Shown here: piece after piece, positions 1 through 8,617 of the stretch
Position numbering within the stretch: position 1 is the first letter of the stretch
Layout: every line of letters begins with the position of its first letter
From: Serratia marcescens
GTDB lineage: Bacteria > Pseudomonadota > Gammaproteobacteria > Enterobacterales > Enterobacteriaceae
DNA: 64,000 nucleotides
Direction: 5' to 3'
NCBI RefSeq assembly: GCF_001902635.1
Contig: NZ_MJAO01000003.1
Location: 62,001 to 126,000 of the forward strand
Notes under the pieces: generated by a model
The model's database searches: none
Told to the model about the DNA's origin: nothing
Seen by the model: only the letters and a program-made list of their open reading frames with translations
Translations under genes and position numbers: made by a program

Positions 1-102
1 TTCCTTACAATATAGAAGGTAATAAGGCTGGCCTTCTGCCGGGTATTTGATTATAAAAACCGCCGCTAAGGACGATGTTCAAAATCAAAATCAGGAGAGT
101 TT

Positions 103-744
103 ATGTTGGCAAAAGTTAAGCGTTCATTCGCCGCCGCCGTCGTATTGATGTTGGCGCTACCTGCTGTTCAGGCGGCGGATTATCGCGCGGGCGAGCAATA
201 CACCCGGCTGGATAAGCCGGTGGCCGCCGCACCGGCGGTGGTGGAGTTTTTCTCCTTCTACTGCGGCCCTTGTTATCAGTTCGCCGACACCTATCGCGTG
301 GGCAGCACCGTGGCGCAGGCGTTGCCCGCCGGCGAAAAGCTGACCAAGTATCACGTCAGCCTGATGGGCAAACTGGGCAATGAGCTGACCGAGGCCTGGG
401 CGGTGGCGACGGTGCTGGGTGTGGAAGACAAAATTGAAGGGGCGATGTTCGACGCGGTGCAGAAACAGCGCGCCGTCAACAGTGCCGACGATATCCCACG
501 GGTGTTCGCGGCGGCCGGCGTCGACGCTGCTACCTATGAAAACGCGCGGCACAGCCTGCTGGTCAAGGGATTGATCGCCAAGCAGAACGAGGCGGTAAAG
601 GCGTTTGAAGTGCGCGGTACGCCGTCGTTCTATGTGGCCGGTAAATACAAGATAGACAATGCCGGGATGGCCAGCACCAGCGTCGAAGGCTACGCCAAAG
701 AGTATGCGGCGGTAGTGCGCTACCTGCTGGACAAACAGCCGTAA
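103..744 (+). CDS. DsbA-family periplasmic thiol:disulfide oxidoreductase with CGPC active site
   Basis: A Sec signal peptide (residues 1-24, ending AVQA) precedes a DsbA-like thioredoxin fold of 213 residues, close to the E. coli DsbA length (208). The active site FYCGPC lies at residues 52-57 and the cis-proline TP pair at 173-174, so both catalytic elements are present. Family members oxidise or isomerise cysteines in exported proteins. The odd point is the CGPC dipeptide: E. coli DsbA has CPHC, and Gly-Pro is typical of cytoplasmic thioredoxin, which is a stronger reductant. The start has a good ribosome site (AGGAGAG). No DsbB partner is in view. The fold call is firm; whether it acts as oxidase or reductase cannot be told from sequence. 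Confidence 0.85.
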   Translation: MLAKVKRSFAAAVVLMLALPAVQAADYRAGEQYTRLDKPVAAAPAVVEFFSFYCGPCYQFADTYRVGSTVAQALPAGEKLTKYHVSLMGKLGNELTEAWAVATVLGVEDKIEGAMFDAVQKQRAVNSADDIPRVFAAAGVDAATYENARHSLLVKGLIAKQNEAVKAFEVRGTPSFYVAGKYKIDNAGMASTSVEGYAKEYAAVVRYLLDKQP

Positions 745-765
745 ACCGGGCCGCGCGGGCCCGGT
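745..765. terminator. GC-rich hairpin between convergent genes
   Basis: Inverted repeat ACCGGGCC / GGCCCGGT with a five-base loop, immediately after the dsbA-like stop codon and before the acid phosphatase stop. It lacks a clear U-run, so it is a plausible but weak bidirectional terminator. Confidence 0.45.
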
Positions 766-779
766 GTTAGCCGCCGGGT

Positions 780-1502
780 CTATTTCTCTGCGGGCAGATC
801 CAGCGCCTGGCGCAGTTCGTCGCGCGCTTGCCGATACTGCTGCTGGAAATCCTGCTGCTGTGAAAGCTGCTGGCTGATCACGCTGCCTGCAATGCGGCCC
901 ATCTCGATATCAGAGGGGTAGTGGATCCCCGCCACTACCCGGTTGTTGCCGTATTGCCAGGCGCGCGTCATGATGGCGGCGCGCTTTTCCGGCACCATAT
1001 TGGCCAGGGTGATGCCCATCAGCGTGCCCAGCGTGGTGTGGCCGGAAGGCCAGGAGCCGGAGCTGGAGCGTTTGACGATCGGTTCGATGCGGCTGTCCAG
1101 CATATGCGGGCGCGGGCGCTTCCAGAAATCTTTCGCCGGATCGACCACCGCCGCTTCGGTGGCGACGATGCGATCGAAGAAGGCGCTCACGGCCGGCAAC
1201 GCGTTGGCGTTGAACTTCGGCCCCATCACGTTGCTGTACACCCAGACGTTCTCTTCCGCATCCGCCTTGGCCTGGCTGGCCATTTCCGGCGTGCGTTTCT
1301 GCTGCATGTCGAGCACTTCCCGCAGTTCGCGCTGGGTTTGCGCCGAGTCGTTGGCCGGCGGCGGTGGCAGGATGTGGGTCAGGTCCACCTGCTGCGCGGT
1401 GGTGAACGGTTGGGCTTCCTCTGCCGCCTGCGCGTGGAGCGCGGGCAAGGCGCTGGCGGTAAACAAACACAGCGCTAAAACGGATTTCTGCAATGATTTC
1501 AT
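780..1502 (-). CDS. Class A non-specific acid phosphatase (PhoN/PAP2 type)
   Basis: A 240-residue secreted enzyme with a signal peptide (cleavage near residue 27, after AQA). All three vanadium-haloperoxidase/PAP2 motifs are visible: K124-x6-RP (131-132), PSGHT at 152-156 within the class A signature GSWPSGHT, and R188-x5-H194-x3-D198. The family hydrolyses phosphomonoesters in the periplasm at acid pH. The gene is divergent from feaR and convergent with the DsbA-like gene. A TATAGA -10-like element lies upstream at 1545-1550 (complement), but no convincing Pho box. PhoN and PhoC subtypes cannot be separated here, so no symbol is given. Confidence 0.9.
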   Translation of the reverse strand: MKSLQKSVLALCLFTASALPALHAQAAEEAQPFTTAQQVDLTHILPPPPANDSAQTQRELREVLDMQQKRTPEMASQAKADAEENVWVYSNVMGPKFNANALPAVSAFFDRIVATEAAVVDPAKDFWKRPRPHMLDSRIEPIVKRSSSGSWPSGHTTLGTLMGITLANMVPEKRAAIMTRAWQYGNNRVVAGIHYPSDIEMGRIAGSVISQQLSQQQDFQQQYRQARDELRQALDLPAEK

Positions 1503-1726
1503 CGGGTCATGTCCAGGGTGTCAACGTGAAGTGGGAGCAGCTCTCTATATTTGGCGAGGCCTGTGATGATGACATGACGGTTTCGTGGCGGATTGATGAC
1601 GGCGCGCCGGGCGAACTGTGATCGCGGCGCCAAATCCCCCGCTCGCCATTGATTGTGTGTTAACGGATTGTTATGGTGTTTTTCTGTTCAACGGTGCAGC
1701 TCCGCTGCTGTTTGAAGGGAGAGATC

Positions 1727-2626
1727 ATGACGGCATCGGCAACGCTCCGGGACGCCGGCTTCGAAGAGTGGCTGGGGAAAATCAACACCGCCTGCGGCAG
1801 ATTCTGCGCGAAAACGCTGGGGCCGGGTTTCAGCGGGGCGATGCAGGAATTCCGCGCCCACGCGCTGCGCCTGAGCGTAGTCGACGTGTCTCAGGCCCGG
1901 TTGTACCGCACGCCGCGCGAGATTGCACGCAGCGACGGCGCGCATTTTTTCACCGTCTTCCAGCTGCGCGGCAGCGCGCTGATGGAGCAGGGCGACCGCC
2001 AGACGGTGCTCTCTCCTGGCGACATCACGTTAATCGACGCCTCACAACCCAGCAGCTTCACCTTCCAGCGCGATTCGCGCCAAATTTCCCTGCTGTTGCC
2101 GCGCGGCTGCCTGCCGCTGCCGCCGCCTTGCGCGCGGCGTTTGGGCGCGGAGCTCAGCGCGGTGCGCCTCAGCCGCCAACTGGTGCTGAGCAGCATGCAG
2201 GATCCTCAGCTCACCGCGGCGGAAAGCGAGGCGGTGCTGAATGCGCTGGCGGCGCTGCTGCGCCCGGCGTTGGCGATCGAACAGGCGCGGCCGGAAGGGC
2301 AACTGCCGGTTTTCGACAAGGCGCTGGCGTTGATCGACAGGCATATTCAGTCGGCGCAGCTGCGCCCGGAATGGGTGGCGGCAGAACTGGGGGTGTCGCT
2401 GCGTAGCCTGTATCGGATGTTCGCCCGTCAGGGACTGGTGGTGGCGCAATACATCAGGAACCGTCGGCTGGATCTGTGCGCACAGGCGCTGCGCAGCGCC
2501 GCCGGGCAGGAAAAGCTGGCCGGTATCGGCCACGACTGGGGGTTTGCCGATCACAGCCATTTCTCGACCGCTTTCAAACAGCGTTTCGGTATGTCGCCGA
2601 GCGAGTACCGTCGGCAGTATCAATAA
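1727..2626 (+). CDS. feaR: AraC-family activator FeaR-like
   Basis: A 299-residue AraC/XylS regulator, matching E. coli FeaR in length (301). The N-terminal half is an AraC-binding-like cupin sensor (about residues 1-175). The C-terminal 100 residues hold the two helix-turn-helix motifs and end with the usual FGMSPSEYRR signature. I chose ATG 1727, behind AAGGGAGAG, rather than an upstream in-frame ATG at 1673 with no ribosome site. It converges on feaB, the known FeaR target in E. coli, where FeaR responds to aromatic amines and activates tynA and feaB. No tynA amine oxidase is in this window. The family is certain; the specific name rests on length and on the neighbouring feaB. Confidence 0.85.
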   Translation: MTASATLRDAGFEEWLGKINTACGRFCAKTLGPGFSGAMQEFRAHALRLSVVDVSQARLYRTPREIARSDGAHFFTVFQLRGSALMEQGDRQTVLSPGDITLIDASQPSSFTFQRDSRQISLLLPRGCLPLPPPCARRLGAELSAVRLSRQLVLSSMQDPQLTAAESEAVLNALAALLRPALAIEQARPEGQLPVFDKALALIDRHIQSAQLRPEWVAAELGVSLRSLYRMFARQGLVVAQYIRNRRLDLCAQALRSAAGQEKLAGIGHDWGFADHSHFSTAFKQRFGMSPSEYRRQYQ

Positions 2627-2631
2627 GTCAG

Positions 2632-2652
2632 GGCGCGGGCCGGGCCCGCGCC
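2632..2652. terminator. Perfect GC hairpin between feaR and feaB
   Basis: Nine-base perfect stem GGCGCGGGC / GCCCGCGCC with a three-base loop, placed exactly between the convergent stops of feaR and feaB. Probably a shared terminator; no strong U-run on either side. Confidence 0.5.
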
Positions 2653-2659
2653 GCTTCAC

Positions 2660-4159
2660 TCAATAGCGGATGCAGACCGATTTGGATTCGGTGTAGGCGT
2701 CCAGCCAATCCGGGCCGAAATCACGGCCGCTGCCCGACTGTTTGAACCCGCCGAACGGCATATTCGGGTCGATCAGCGTATGGGTGTTGACCCACACGGT
2801 GCCGGCCTGAATGCGCGGCGTCAGCGTCATCGCCTTCTGCAGGCTGGTGGTCCACAGGCTGGCGGCCAGCCCGTAGTCGGTGTCGTTGGCCTGGTTCAGC
2901 GCTTCTTCGGCGCTCGCCACCCGGATCAGGTTGACCACCGGGCCGAACACTTCCTCGCGCGTCAGGTTCAGCCGAGCGTCCGGGTTGATCACCAGCGTCG
3001 GCGGGATGTAGAAGCCGTTGGCGTCCGGCCCGGCCGCGCCGCCGATCAGCTCGGCGTTTTTCGCCCGGGCGTCGTCCAGATAGGCCGCCACCTTGTTGCG
3101 GTGCGCGAGCGATACCAGCGGGTTAATTTGCGCGCCGGCATCCATCCCCGGCCCGACCGACAGCGATTTCACCGCCTGTTCGAAGCCGGCTACCAGCTGG
3201 TCATAGATCGGTGCTTCGATGTAAATCCGCGAGCTGGCGGCGCACACCTGCCCCTGGTTGAGGAAGCTGCCGAGCATCAGGCCTTCGACCACCTGCTGCG
3301 GATCGGCGTCTTTCAGCACGATGGCCGGGTTTTTACCGCCCAGCTCCAGAGTCACGCGGGTCAGGCGATCCGCCGCGGCGCGCGCGATGCTTTTGCCCAC
3401 CGGCGTGGAGCCGGTAAAGCTGATTTTGGCGATCAGCGGATGTTCGGTCAGTGCCTTGCCACACACGGTACCGCGGCCGGTCACTACGTTGAACACGCCC
3501 GGCGGCACGCCGGCTTCGCTCGCCAGTTCGGCCATGCGCAGCAGGGTGAGCGGGGTGGTTTCCGATGGTTTGATGACGATGGAACAGCCCGCCGCCAGCG
3601 CCGGCATCACTTTCCACATGCCGATCATCAGCGGGAAGTTCCAGGGCACAATGCCGGCGACCACGCCGATCGGCTCTTTGCGGGTATAAACCTGATATTT
3701 GGCGCCCGGCGGCATCGGAATGGAGACGTCCAGCGTCTGGCCGGTGATTTTGGTCGCCAGACCGGCGGTGTAGCGCATCCAGTTCAGGGTGCTGCCGACT
3801 TCGAAGGCGCGGGCGATGTTGATGGACTTGCCCTGTTCCAGGGTTTCCAGCTGCGCCAGCTCCTCGGCGTGTTGCTCCACCAAATCGGCATAGCGCAGCA
3901 GGATGCGTTCGCGCTCTACCGGCAGGCGCTGCGCCCAGACGCCTTCGCTGAAGGCCTTGTGGGCGGACTGCACCGCCAGCGCGACGTCTTGCTCGTTGGC
4001 GTCGGCGGTGGTGGCGATCTGCTGCCCATTGGCGGGGTTATACACCGCCAGGCGGCCTTCCGCGGCGGACGCGCGCCACTGGCCGTCGATATACAGCCCA
4101 TGCTGACGATCGAGAAAACGCGACACGCTATCCAGCACGGCTACGGTATTGTCAGACAT
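2660..4159 (-). CDS. feaB: Phenylacetaldehyde dehydrogenase FeaB
   Basis: A 499-residue NAD-dependent aldehyde dehydrogenase, the same length as E. coli FeaB and very similar throughout as I recall that sequence. Catalytic Cys306 sits in GQVCAASS, the general base Glu272 in LELGGKNP, and the NAD-site Asn174 in PWNF. It oxidises phenylacetaldehyde to phenylacetate. Start at 4159 has GGAGGAT six bases upstream; an ATG seven codons further up lacks one. The cytoplasmic enzyme would take aldehyde from aromatic amine oxidation. In this genome the nearby phenylpyruvate/indolepyruvate decarboxylase (8618-10294) could also supply it, which is an inference. Confidence 0.93.
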   Translation of the reverse strand: MSDNTVAVLDSVSRFLDRQHGLYIDGQWRASAAEGRLAVYNPANGQQIATTADANEQDVALAVQSAHKAFSEGVWAQRLPVERERILLRYADLVEQHAEELAQLETLEQGKSINIARAFEVGSTLNWMRYTAGLATKITGQTLDVSIPMPPGAKYQVYTRKEPIGVVAGIVPWNFPLMIGMWKVMPALAAGCSIVIKPSETTPLTLLRMAELASEAGVPPGVFNVVTGRGTVCGKALTEHPLIAKISFTGSTPVGKSIARAAADRLTRVTLELGGKNPAIVLKDADPQQVVEGLMLGSFLNQGQVCAASSRIYIEAPIYDQLVAGFEQAVKSLSVGPGMDAGAQINPLVSLAHRNKVAAYLDDARAKNAELIGGAAGPDANGFYIPPTLVINPDARLNLTREEVFGPVVNLIRVASAEEALNQANDTDYGLAASLWTTSLQKAMTLTPRIQAGTVWVNTHTLIDPNMPFGGFKQSGSGRDFGPDWLDAYTESKSVCIRY

Positions 4160-4318
4160 ACATCCTCCGATCAGGCTCATCAGGTTATCGTTAACCCTGC
4201 AAGTCTAGATCAGCGGGAAAGCGGCGGCTTTGGTCTGCCTGACATTCGGTTTGCCCTGCGTGTCATTTTGCCGTGACGGAAGCGTCAACAGCGGCCGGCG
4301 AGCGCCGGCCGGGGAGGA

Positions 4319-4957
4319 TCACGAGCTCAGGGTCGCCAGACGGGTGGCGAAACCGAGGAACAACAGGCCGATCAGGCCGTTGCCAAGCTTCGCCAGGCCT
4401 TTCTTGTGATTGAAGAAATGCGCCAGCATCGCGCCGGAGAAGATCAGCGTGCTCATGTAGATAAAGCTGACGGCTTCGAGGATCAGCGCCAGAATGGTGA
4501 ACGACAGCCCGGTGTGCGCATAGTTGAAGTCGATAAACTGCACGAAGAACGACACGTAAAACAGGATCGCTTTCGGGTTGGTCAGGCTCAGCGTTAGCGA
4601 CTTGCGCAGAATGCTATGGCCGCCTTCAATCTGCTGTTGTTGCGCCTGCGCCTTCTGCACGAAGGTGGCGTAGAGAATTTTTGCGCCGAGGAACAGCAGG
4701 TAAATCGCGCCGAGAAAACGCACCAGGGTAAACAGGAACGGCGTGGTGCGGATCAGCGAAGCCACGCCAATATAGGCGCAGAAGATCAGGATCGCATCGC
4801 CGATAAACACGCCCAGCGCCGCGGTGTAGCCGGCGCGCACGCCGCGCGATACGCCGGTTTTCAGCACGTACAGCGTATTCGGCCCCGGCAGAATGATAAT
4901 GAAGACCACCCCGGCCAAATAGGTCCATAAATTCAGGACGCCAAAACTCTCTAACAC
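4319..4957 (-). CDS. leuE: Leucine efflux protein LeuE (LysE/RhtB family)
   Basis: A hydrophobic 212-residue protein with six predicted membrane segments and the LysE/RhtB signature PGPNTLYVL near the first helix. The length equals E. coli LeuE and long blocks such as [20 protein letters not shown] are shared. The start is most likely GTG at 4957, preceded by GAGAGG; the longer frame beginning at 4996 adds 13 non-homologous residues. It exports leucine and related amino acids across the inner membrane. It is divergent from ada, separated by a 234-base intergenic region that carries the Ada box. Confidence 0.9.
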   Translation of the reverse strand: MLESFGVLNLWTYLAGVVFIIILPGPNTLYVLKTGVSRGVRAGYTAALGVFIGDAILIFCAYIGVASLIRTTPFLFTLVRFLGAIYLLFLGAKILYATFVQKAQAQQQQIEGGHSILRKSLTLSLTNPKAILFYVSFFVQFIDFNYAHTGLSFTILALILEAVSFIYMSTLIFSGAMLAHFFNHKKGLAKLGNGLIGLLFLGFATRLATLSS

Positions 4958-5111
4958 AATAACCTCTCCATGCGCGCAACTAACAGGCAAAAACACTGGC
5001 CACGCCCGTGGCCGGCCGCGATCCTAACGCTGTGCAACCGGGTTGGCAACGTAATAAACTTCATGTTGTTGGTTAAAAATTATCGAAACATTGTTGAAAA
5101 CGTCGGCGCCG

Positions 5112-5124
5112 AATTAAAAAGCAA
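5112..5124 (+). promoter_or_regulatory. Ada box (AAT-N6-GCAA)
   Basis: AAT followed by six bases (TAAAAA) and GCAA, matching the A-box/B-box operator of methylated Ada. The E. coli ada promoter carries nearly the same stretch. It lies about 45-55 bases before a TATGCT -10 element at 5156-5161 and 68 bases before the ada start, the geometry expected for activation. Confidence 0.7.
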
Positions 5125-5191
5125 GAGTCGGCGTGTTTCGCCAATGGCCCGTCACTATGCTGGTTAACATCGAAACCGCAGTGAGGAACGG

Positions 5192-6253
5192 ATGATGAAA
5201 AACGTAATCGACAGCGCCGATCCGCGCTGGCTGGCGATCGTCAGCCGCGACAAACACGCCGACGGCCGCTTTGTCTACGCGGTGAAAACCACCGGCGTGT
5301 ATTGCTCGCCTTCTTGTCCGTCACGCCAGCCGAATCGGCAAAACGTGGCGTTGTTCGACGATGCCGAGCAGGCGGAGGCGGCGGGCTATCGGCCCTGCAA
5401 GCGCTGCCGCCAGGGGCTGACGCCGCTGACGGAACAGCATGCGCGGCAGATCGCCGAAGCCTGCCGCTATATCGAGCGGGCGGAGAAAGCGCCGTCGCTG
5501 CAGACGCTGGCGCGCCATGTCGGGTTGAGCCAGTACCATTTCCACCGGCTGTTCAAAGCGATCACCGGCCTGACGCCGAAAGGCTATGCCGACGCGCAGC
5601 GTAGCCAGCGGTTGCGCGCCGGTCTGGCGCAGCAGGAGACGGTGACCGAGGCGATTTTCGACGCCGGCTATGATGGCGCCAACGGCGGTTTCTACCGGCA
5701 AGCTAACGCCGCGCTGGGCATGACGCCGAAGGCCTACCGGGCGGGCGGCAAAGGCATGCGCATCCATTTCGCCGTCGGGCGCTGTTCGCTGGGTGAGATC
5801 CTGGCGGCGCAGAGCGAGGTGGGCATCTGCGCCATTCTGCTGGGGGACGATGCGCAGCAGCTGGTGCAGGATCTGCAGGACAAATTCCCCAACGCCGAAC
5901 TGATCGGCGGCGATGCGCAATATGAAGCGCTGATGGCGCAGGTGGTGGGCCTGATCGAAGCGCCGGAGAGCGGGCTGGCGCTGCCGCTGGATATTCGCGG
6001 CACCGCGTTTCAACAGCGGGTCTGGCGGGCGCTGCAGGCGATACCCGTCGGCGAAACCGTCAGCTATGCCGATATCGCCCGGCGTATCGGCGCGCCCAAA
6101 GCGGTGCGCGCGGTGGCCGGCGCCTGCGCCGCCAACATGCTGGCGGTGGCGATCCCTTGTCATCGGGTGGTGCGCAACGACGGCGCCTTGTCCGGCTATC
6201 GCTGGGGCGTCGAGCGCAAGAAAGCCTTGCTGGAAAAAGAGGCGCAGCGATGA
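5192..6253 (+). CDS. ada: Ada: methylated-DNA repair protein and adaptive-response activator
   Basis: A 353-residue bifunctional protein (E. coli Ada: 354). The N-terminal Ada zinc domain has Cys38, Cys42, Cys69 and Cys72 in the same positions as E. coli, with Cys38 the methylphosphotriester acceptor. An AraC-type helix-turn-helix region (about 85-185) follows, then the O6-methylguanine methyltransferase domain with the PCHRV acceptor at Cys323. Methyl transfer to Cys38 turns it into an activator of its own operon, and an Ada box is present upstream. The second gene of the operon overlaps the stop (ATGA) but is broken here. All catalytic residues are present. Confidence 0.97.
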   Translation: MMKNVIDSADPRWLAIVSRDKHADGRFVYAVKTTGVYCSPSCPSRQPNRQNVALFDDAEQAEAAGYRPCKRCRQGLTPLTEQHARQIAEACRYIERAEKAPSLQTLARHVGLSQYHFHRLFKAITGLTPKGYADAQRSQRLRAGLAQQETVTEAIFDAGYDGANGGFYRQANAALGMTPKAYRAGGKGMRIHFAVGRCSLGEILAAQSEVGICAILLGDDAQQLVQDLQDKFPNAELIGGDAQYEALMAQVVGLIEAPESGLALPLDIRGTAFQQRVWRALQAIPVGETVSYADIARRIGAPKAVRAVAGACAANMLAVAIPCHRVVRNDGALSGYRWGVERKKALLEKEAQR

Positions 6254-6421
6254 ACTTCCCGCTGGCGGCCCGGCTGGCCGAATTGGACTGGGCGGCGATC
6301 GAACGCGATGTGCAAGGCTGTGCGCGCCTGCCGGGCGTGCTCAGCAGCGACACCTGGCGTTAGCCGGATACGCTCTGGCCAACGCCACACGCTAGGGGGA
6401 ATCTTTCGCGGCGCGCTAGAG
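6250..6421 (+). pseudogene. Remnant of 2OG-Fe(II) oxygenase gene, internally deleted
   Basis: A start codon overlapping the ada stop (ATGA) opens a frame beginning MNFPLAARLAELDW that stops after 37 codons (TAG at 6361-6363). From 6356 a different frame reads GVSRIRSGQRHTLGGIF, which I recognise as the C-terminal signature of a 2-oxoglutarate/Fe(II) oxygenase that usually follows ada in Serratia relatives. The two ends are thus joined out of frame near 6352-6356, with the catalytic middle (His-x-Asp...His, some 500 bases) missing. The fragment runs into the end of tehB on the other strand. Recognition of the family rests on memory of its N- and C-terminal sequences. Confidence 0.7.
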
Positions 6422-7279
6422 TTTGCGCGCCAGCAGGGTGGCGAAGCGCAGCGAGATGCGGTTGCCGGCGGCGTCGGTCTTGTGCAGCTGGCCGACGTCC
6501 TCGTTGTATTTGAGGATCTCCCAGTCGCGATAATAATGCTTCAGCTCACCTGGGCTGAAGGTGAACGGGAACGGCAGCGGGCAGGGATAATCCTCGGTAT
6601 CCATTGCCGCTACGATCAGGTTATGGCCGCCGCGCACGGTGCTGTCCTGCATGTTTTGCACGATATGCGGAATTTGCTGCCGCTCGAGGAACATCATCAC
6701 CACGGTGGACAGGATAAAGTCGTACTCGCCGCTGAAGCGGTGGCTATTGAGATCCTGCACCCCGGCGCTCAGGCGGGTCAGCTGCTCGGCATCGATGATC
6801 TGATTGAGGCGGGCTATCGACGGCGCGTGCTTGTCCCAGGCGGTGACGTCGAAACCTTTCAGATTGAGATACAGCGAGTTGCGCCCGCCGCCGCAGCCCA
6901 GATCCAGCGCCTTGCCCGGCGCGATGCGCGCTGCCGCCTCGATCACTTCAGAGTGGGTGCGCGTCAGTTCGTATTTCTTGTGGTAGTAATCTTCCGGCGT
7001 GCAGTAAAACGCCAACCGGCAGGTCATGTCGTCCGAGAAGGAAACGATGCGGTGCCACTGCTGCGGTGCGATAAACGGCGGCTGGCTTTCGGGGCTGAAT
7101 TGCCAGGTCTCGGTGGTGGCGCCGTCTTCGGTCATCATGGCGAAGGTCAGGCTGCCGCTCAGTACGGTGAGCTTCGCCCAGGTGCCGCTCTGGGTGTTGT
7201 GGCGCTGACGAAAGGCCTCCGGCAGCGTCTCGCTGTTCCATTCCGGCAGGGTTTTATAACAAAGCAACTGCTGCTCCAT
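6416..7279 (-). CDS. tehB: SAM-dependent methyltransferase TehB
   Basis: A 287-residue protein with an N-terminal cupin-like DUF1971 domain (about residues 1-85) fused to a class I methyltransferase whose SAM site is [15 protein letters not shown]. This two-domain form matches Haemophilus TehB (286 residues), while E. coli TehB has only the methyltransferase. It methylates tellurite or selenite species and gives tellurite resistance. The start at 7279 has AGAGGAG upstream, in preference to an ATG nine codons earlier. No tehA transporter is next to it. Its stop overlaps the remnant oxygenase gene. Confidence 0.92.
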   Translation of the reverse strand: MEQQLLCYKTLPEWNSETLPEAFRQRHNTQSGTWAKLTVLSGSLTFAMMTEDGATTETWQFSPESQPPFIAPQQWHRIVSFSDDMTCRLAFYCTPEDYYHKKYELTRTHSEVIEAAARIAPGKALDLGCGGGRNSLYLNLKGFDVTAWDKHAPSIARLNQIIDAEQLTRLSAGVQDLNSHRFSGEYDFILSTVVMMFLERQQIPHIVQNMQDSTVRGGHNLIVAAMDTEDYPCPLPFPFTFSPGELKHYYRDWEILKYNEDVGQLHKTDAAGNRISLRFATLLARKL

Positions 7280-7457
7280 AGGGGGCTCCTCTGGCTGGGC
7301 AAGCAAAGTGATTTATATAATGCATATAAAATACATCTTTATAGATCGTTTGAACATAGCGGCCTGACGGAAAGGCGCGGCGGCATCTTTATACTGGATT
7401 GTGCGCGGCGGCTGGGCTAATTTCAGTGCTGTTCATGTCATCACATTCAGGGAAAAG

Positions 7458-8561
7458 ATGCCGATACGCCGTTTATTTCACCCGATGCACTTCCGTTTGC
7501 TGAGCCTGGCCGCGCTGTTGGCGCTGGCGGGCTGTACCAGTAAAACCACCACCACGGCACCGGCGGCGCGCCCCGCCGACGTCAAAGCCCGTCTGATGAC
7601 GCTGATCCCGGCCAACGCCGGCGATCGTCAGGGCTGGGCCACCGATATCACCGCCGCCTTTGCCGCGCAGGGCATCGAAGCGAGCGATGAGAACCTGTGT
7701 TCGGTGTTGGCGGTGACCGAGCAGGAGTCGACGTTCCAGGCTAACCCACAGGTGCCGGGGCTGCCGAAGATCGCCTGGAAGGAGATCGATCGCCGTGCCG
7801 ATCAGATGCACATCCCGAACTTTTTGGTGCACACCGCGTTGAAGATTTCGTCGTCGAACGGGCAGAGCTACAGCGAGCGGCTGGATAAGGTGCGCACCGA
7901 GAAGGATCTGAGCGATATTTTCGATGACATGATCGATCGCGTGCCGATGGGGCAGAAGCTGTTCGGCCATTTGAACCCGGTGCATACCGGCGGCCCGATG
8001 CAGGTGAGCGTCACCTTTGCCGAAGCGCACGCCAAAGGCTACCCTTATTCGATCGACGGCTCGATTCGCCGCGAAGTCTTCAGCCGGCGCGGCGGTATGT
8101 ACTTCGGCATCCTGCATTTGCTGGGGTATCCGGCTGATTACAGTCGGCCGATTTATCGCTTTGCTGACTTCAACGCCGGCTGGTACGCCAGCCGCAACGC
8201 AGCGTTCCAAAATGCGGTCAGCCGGGCGAGCGCCATTCCGCTGGCGTTGGACGGCGATCTGATCGACTTCGGCAGCGACAAGCCCGGCTCGACCGAGTTG
8301 GCGGTGCGCACGCTCGGCAAGCGCCTGAACATGAGCGACAGCGCGATTCGCCGGGCGCTGGAGAAGGGCGACACGGCCGACTTTGCCGACACCGATCTGT
8401 ATAAGAAGGTTTATGCGCTGGCGGGCGGCAAGCTGCCGCGCGAGATGCTGCCGGGCATCCAGCTGGAAAGCCCGAAAATCACCCGCAAACTGACCACCGC
8501 CTGGTTCGCCAAGCGGGTGGACGAACGCCGCCAGCGCTGCATGGCGCGCGCCGGCGGATAA
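7458..8561 (+). CDS. yaiW: Outer-membrane lipoprotein YaiW (DUF1615)
   Basis: A 367-residue lipoprotein: a basic n-region, hydrophobic stretch and lipobox LAGC near residue 29, then a DUF1615 domain. Blocks such as KIAWKEIDRRADQMHIP, MQVSVTFAEAHAKGYP and ESPKITRKLTTAWFAKRVDERR match E. coli YaiW as I recall it. In E. coli, yaiW follows sbmA and affects uptake of proline-rich peptides; here there is no sbmA beside it, so it is a stand-alone gene. The start at ATG 7458 follows CAGGGAAA. It converges on ipdC. Confidence 0.88.
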   Translation: MPIRRLFHPMHFRLLSLAALLALAGCTSKTTTTAPAARPADVKARLMTLIPANAGDRQGWATDITAAFAAQGIEASDENLCSVLAVTEQESTFQANPQVPGLPKIAWKEIDRRADQMHIPNFLVHTALKISSSNGQSYSERLDKVRTEKDLSDIFDDMIDRVPMGQKLFGHLNPVHTGGPMQVSVTFAEAHAKGYPYSIDGSIRREVFSRRGGMYFGILHLLGYPADYSRPIYRFADFNAGWYASRNAAFQNAVSRASAIPLALDGDLIDFGSDKPGSTELAVRTLGKRLNMSDSAIRRALEKGDTADFADTDLYKKVYALAGGKLPREMLPGIQLESPKITRKLTTAWFAKRVDERRQRCMARAGG

Positions 8562-8575
8562 CTCAAGGGCCAAAA

Positions 8576-8609
8576 CGCCGCCGGTGACTTCGATGAGCCA
8601 CCGGCGGCG
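8576..8609. terminator. Hairpin between yaiW and ipdC
   Basis: Eleven-base perfect inverted repeat CGCCGCCGGTG / CACCGGCGGCG around a 12-base loop, between the convergent stops. Likely bidirectional transcription stop; no U-run. Confidence 0.5.
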
Positions 8610-8617
8610 AGGCCGCC

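Noticed and set aside
1563-1580. Possible Pho box upstream of the class A acid phosphatase (complement strand)
   Set aside because: Only one seven-base half (CCGTCAT) fits; the other (TCATCAC) matches at three positions. A PhoB site is not supported, although the enzyme's function would make one plausible.
2780-4276. 498-codon plus-strand frame opposite feaB
   Set aside because: A GC-rich mirror frame of a strongly conserved aldehyde dehydrogenase; His/Arg/Gly-rich composition typical of antisense reading.
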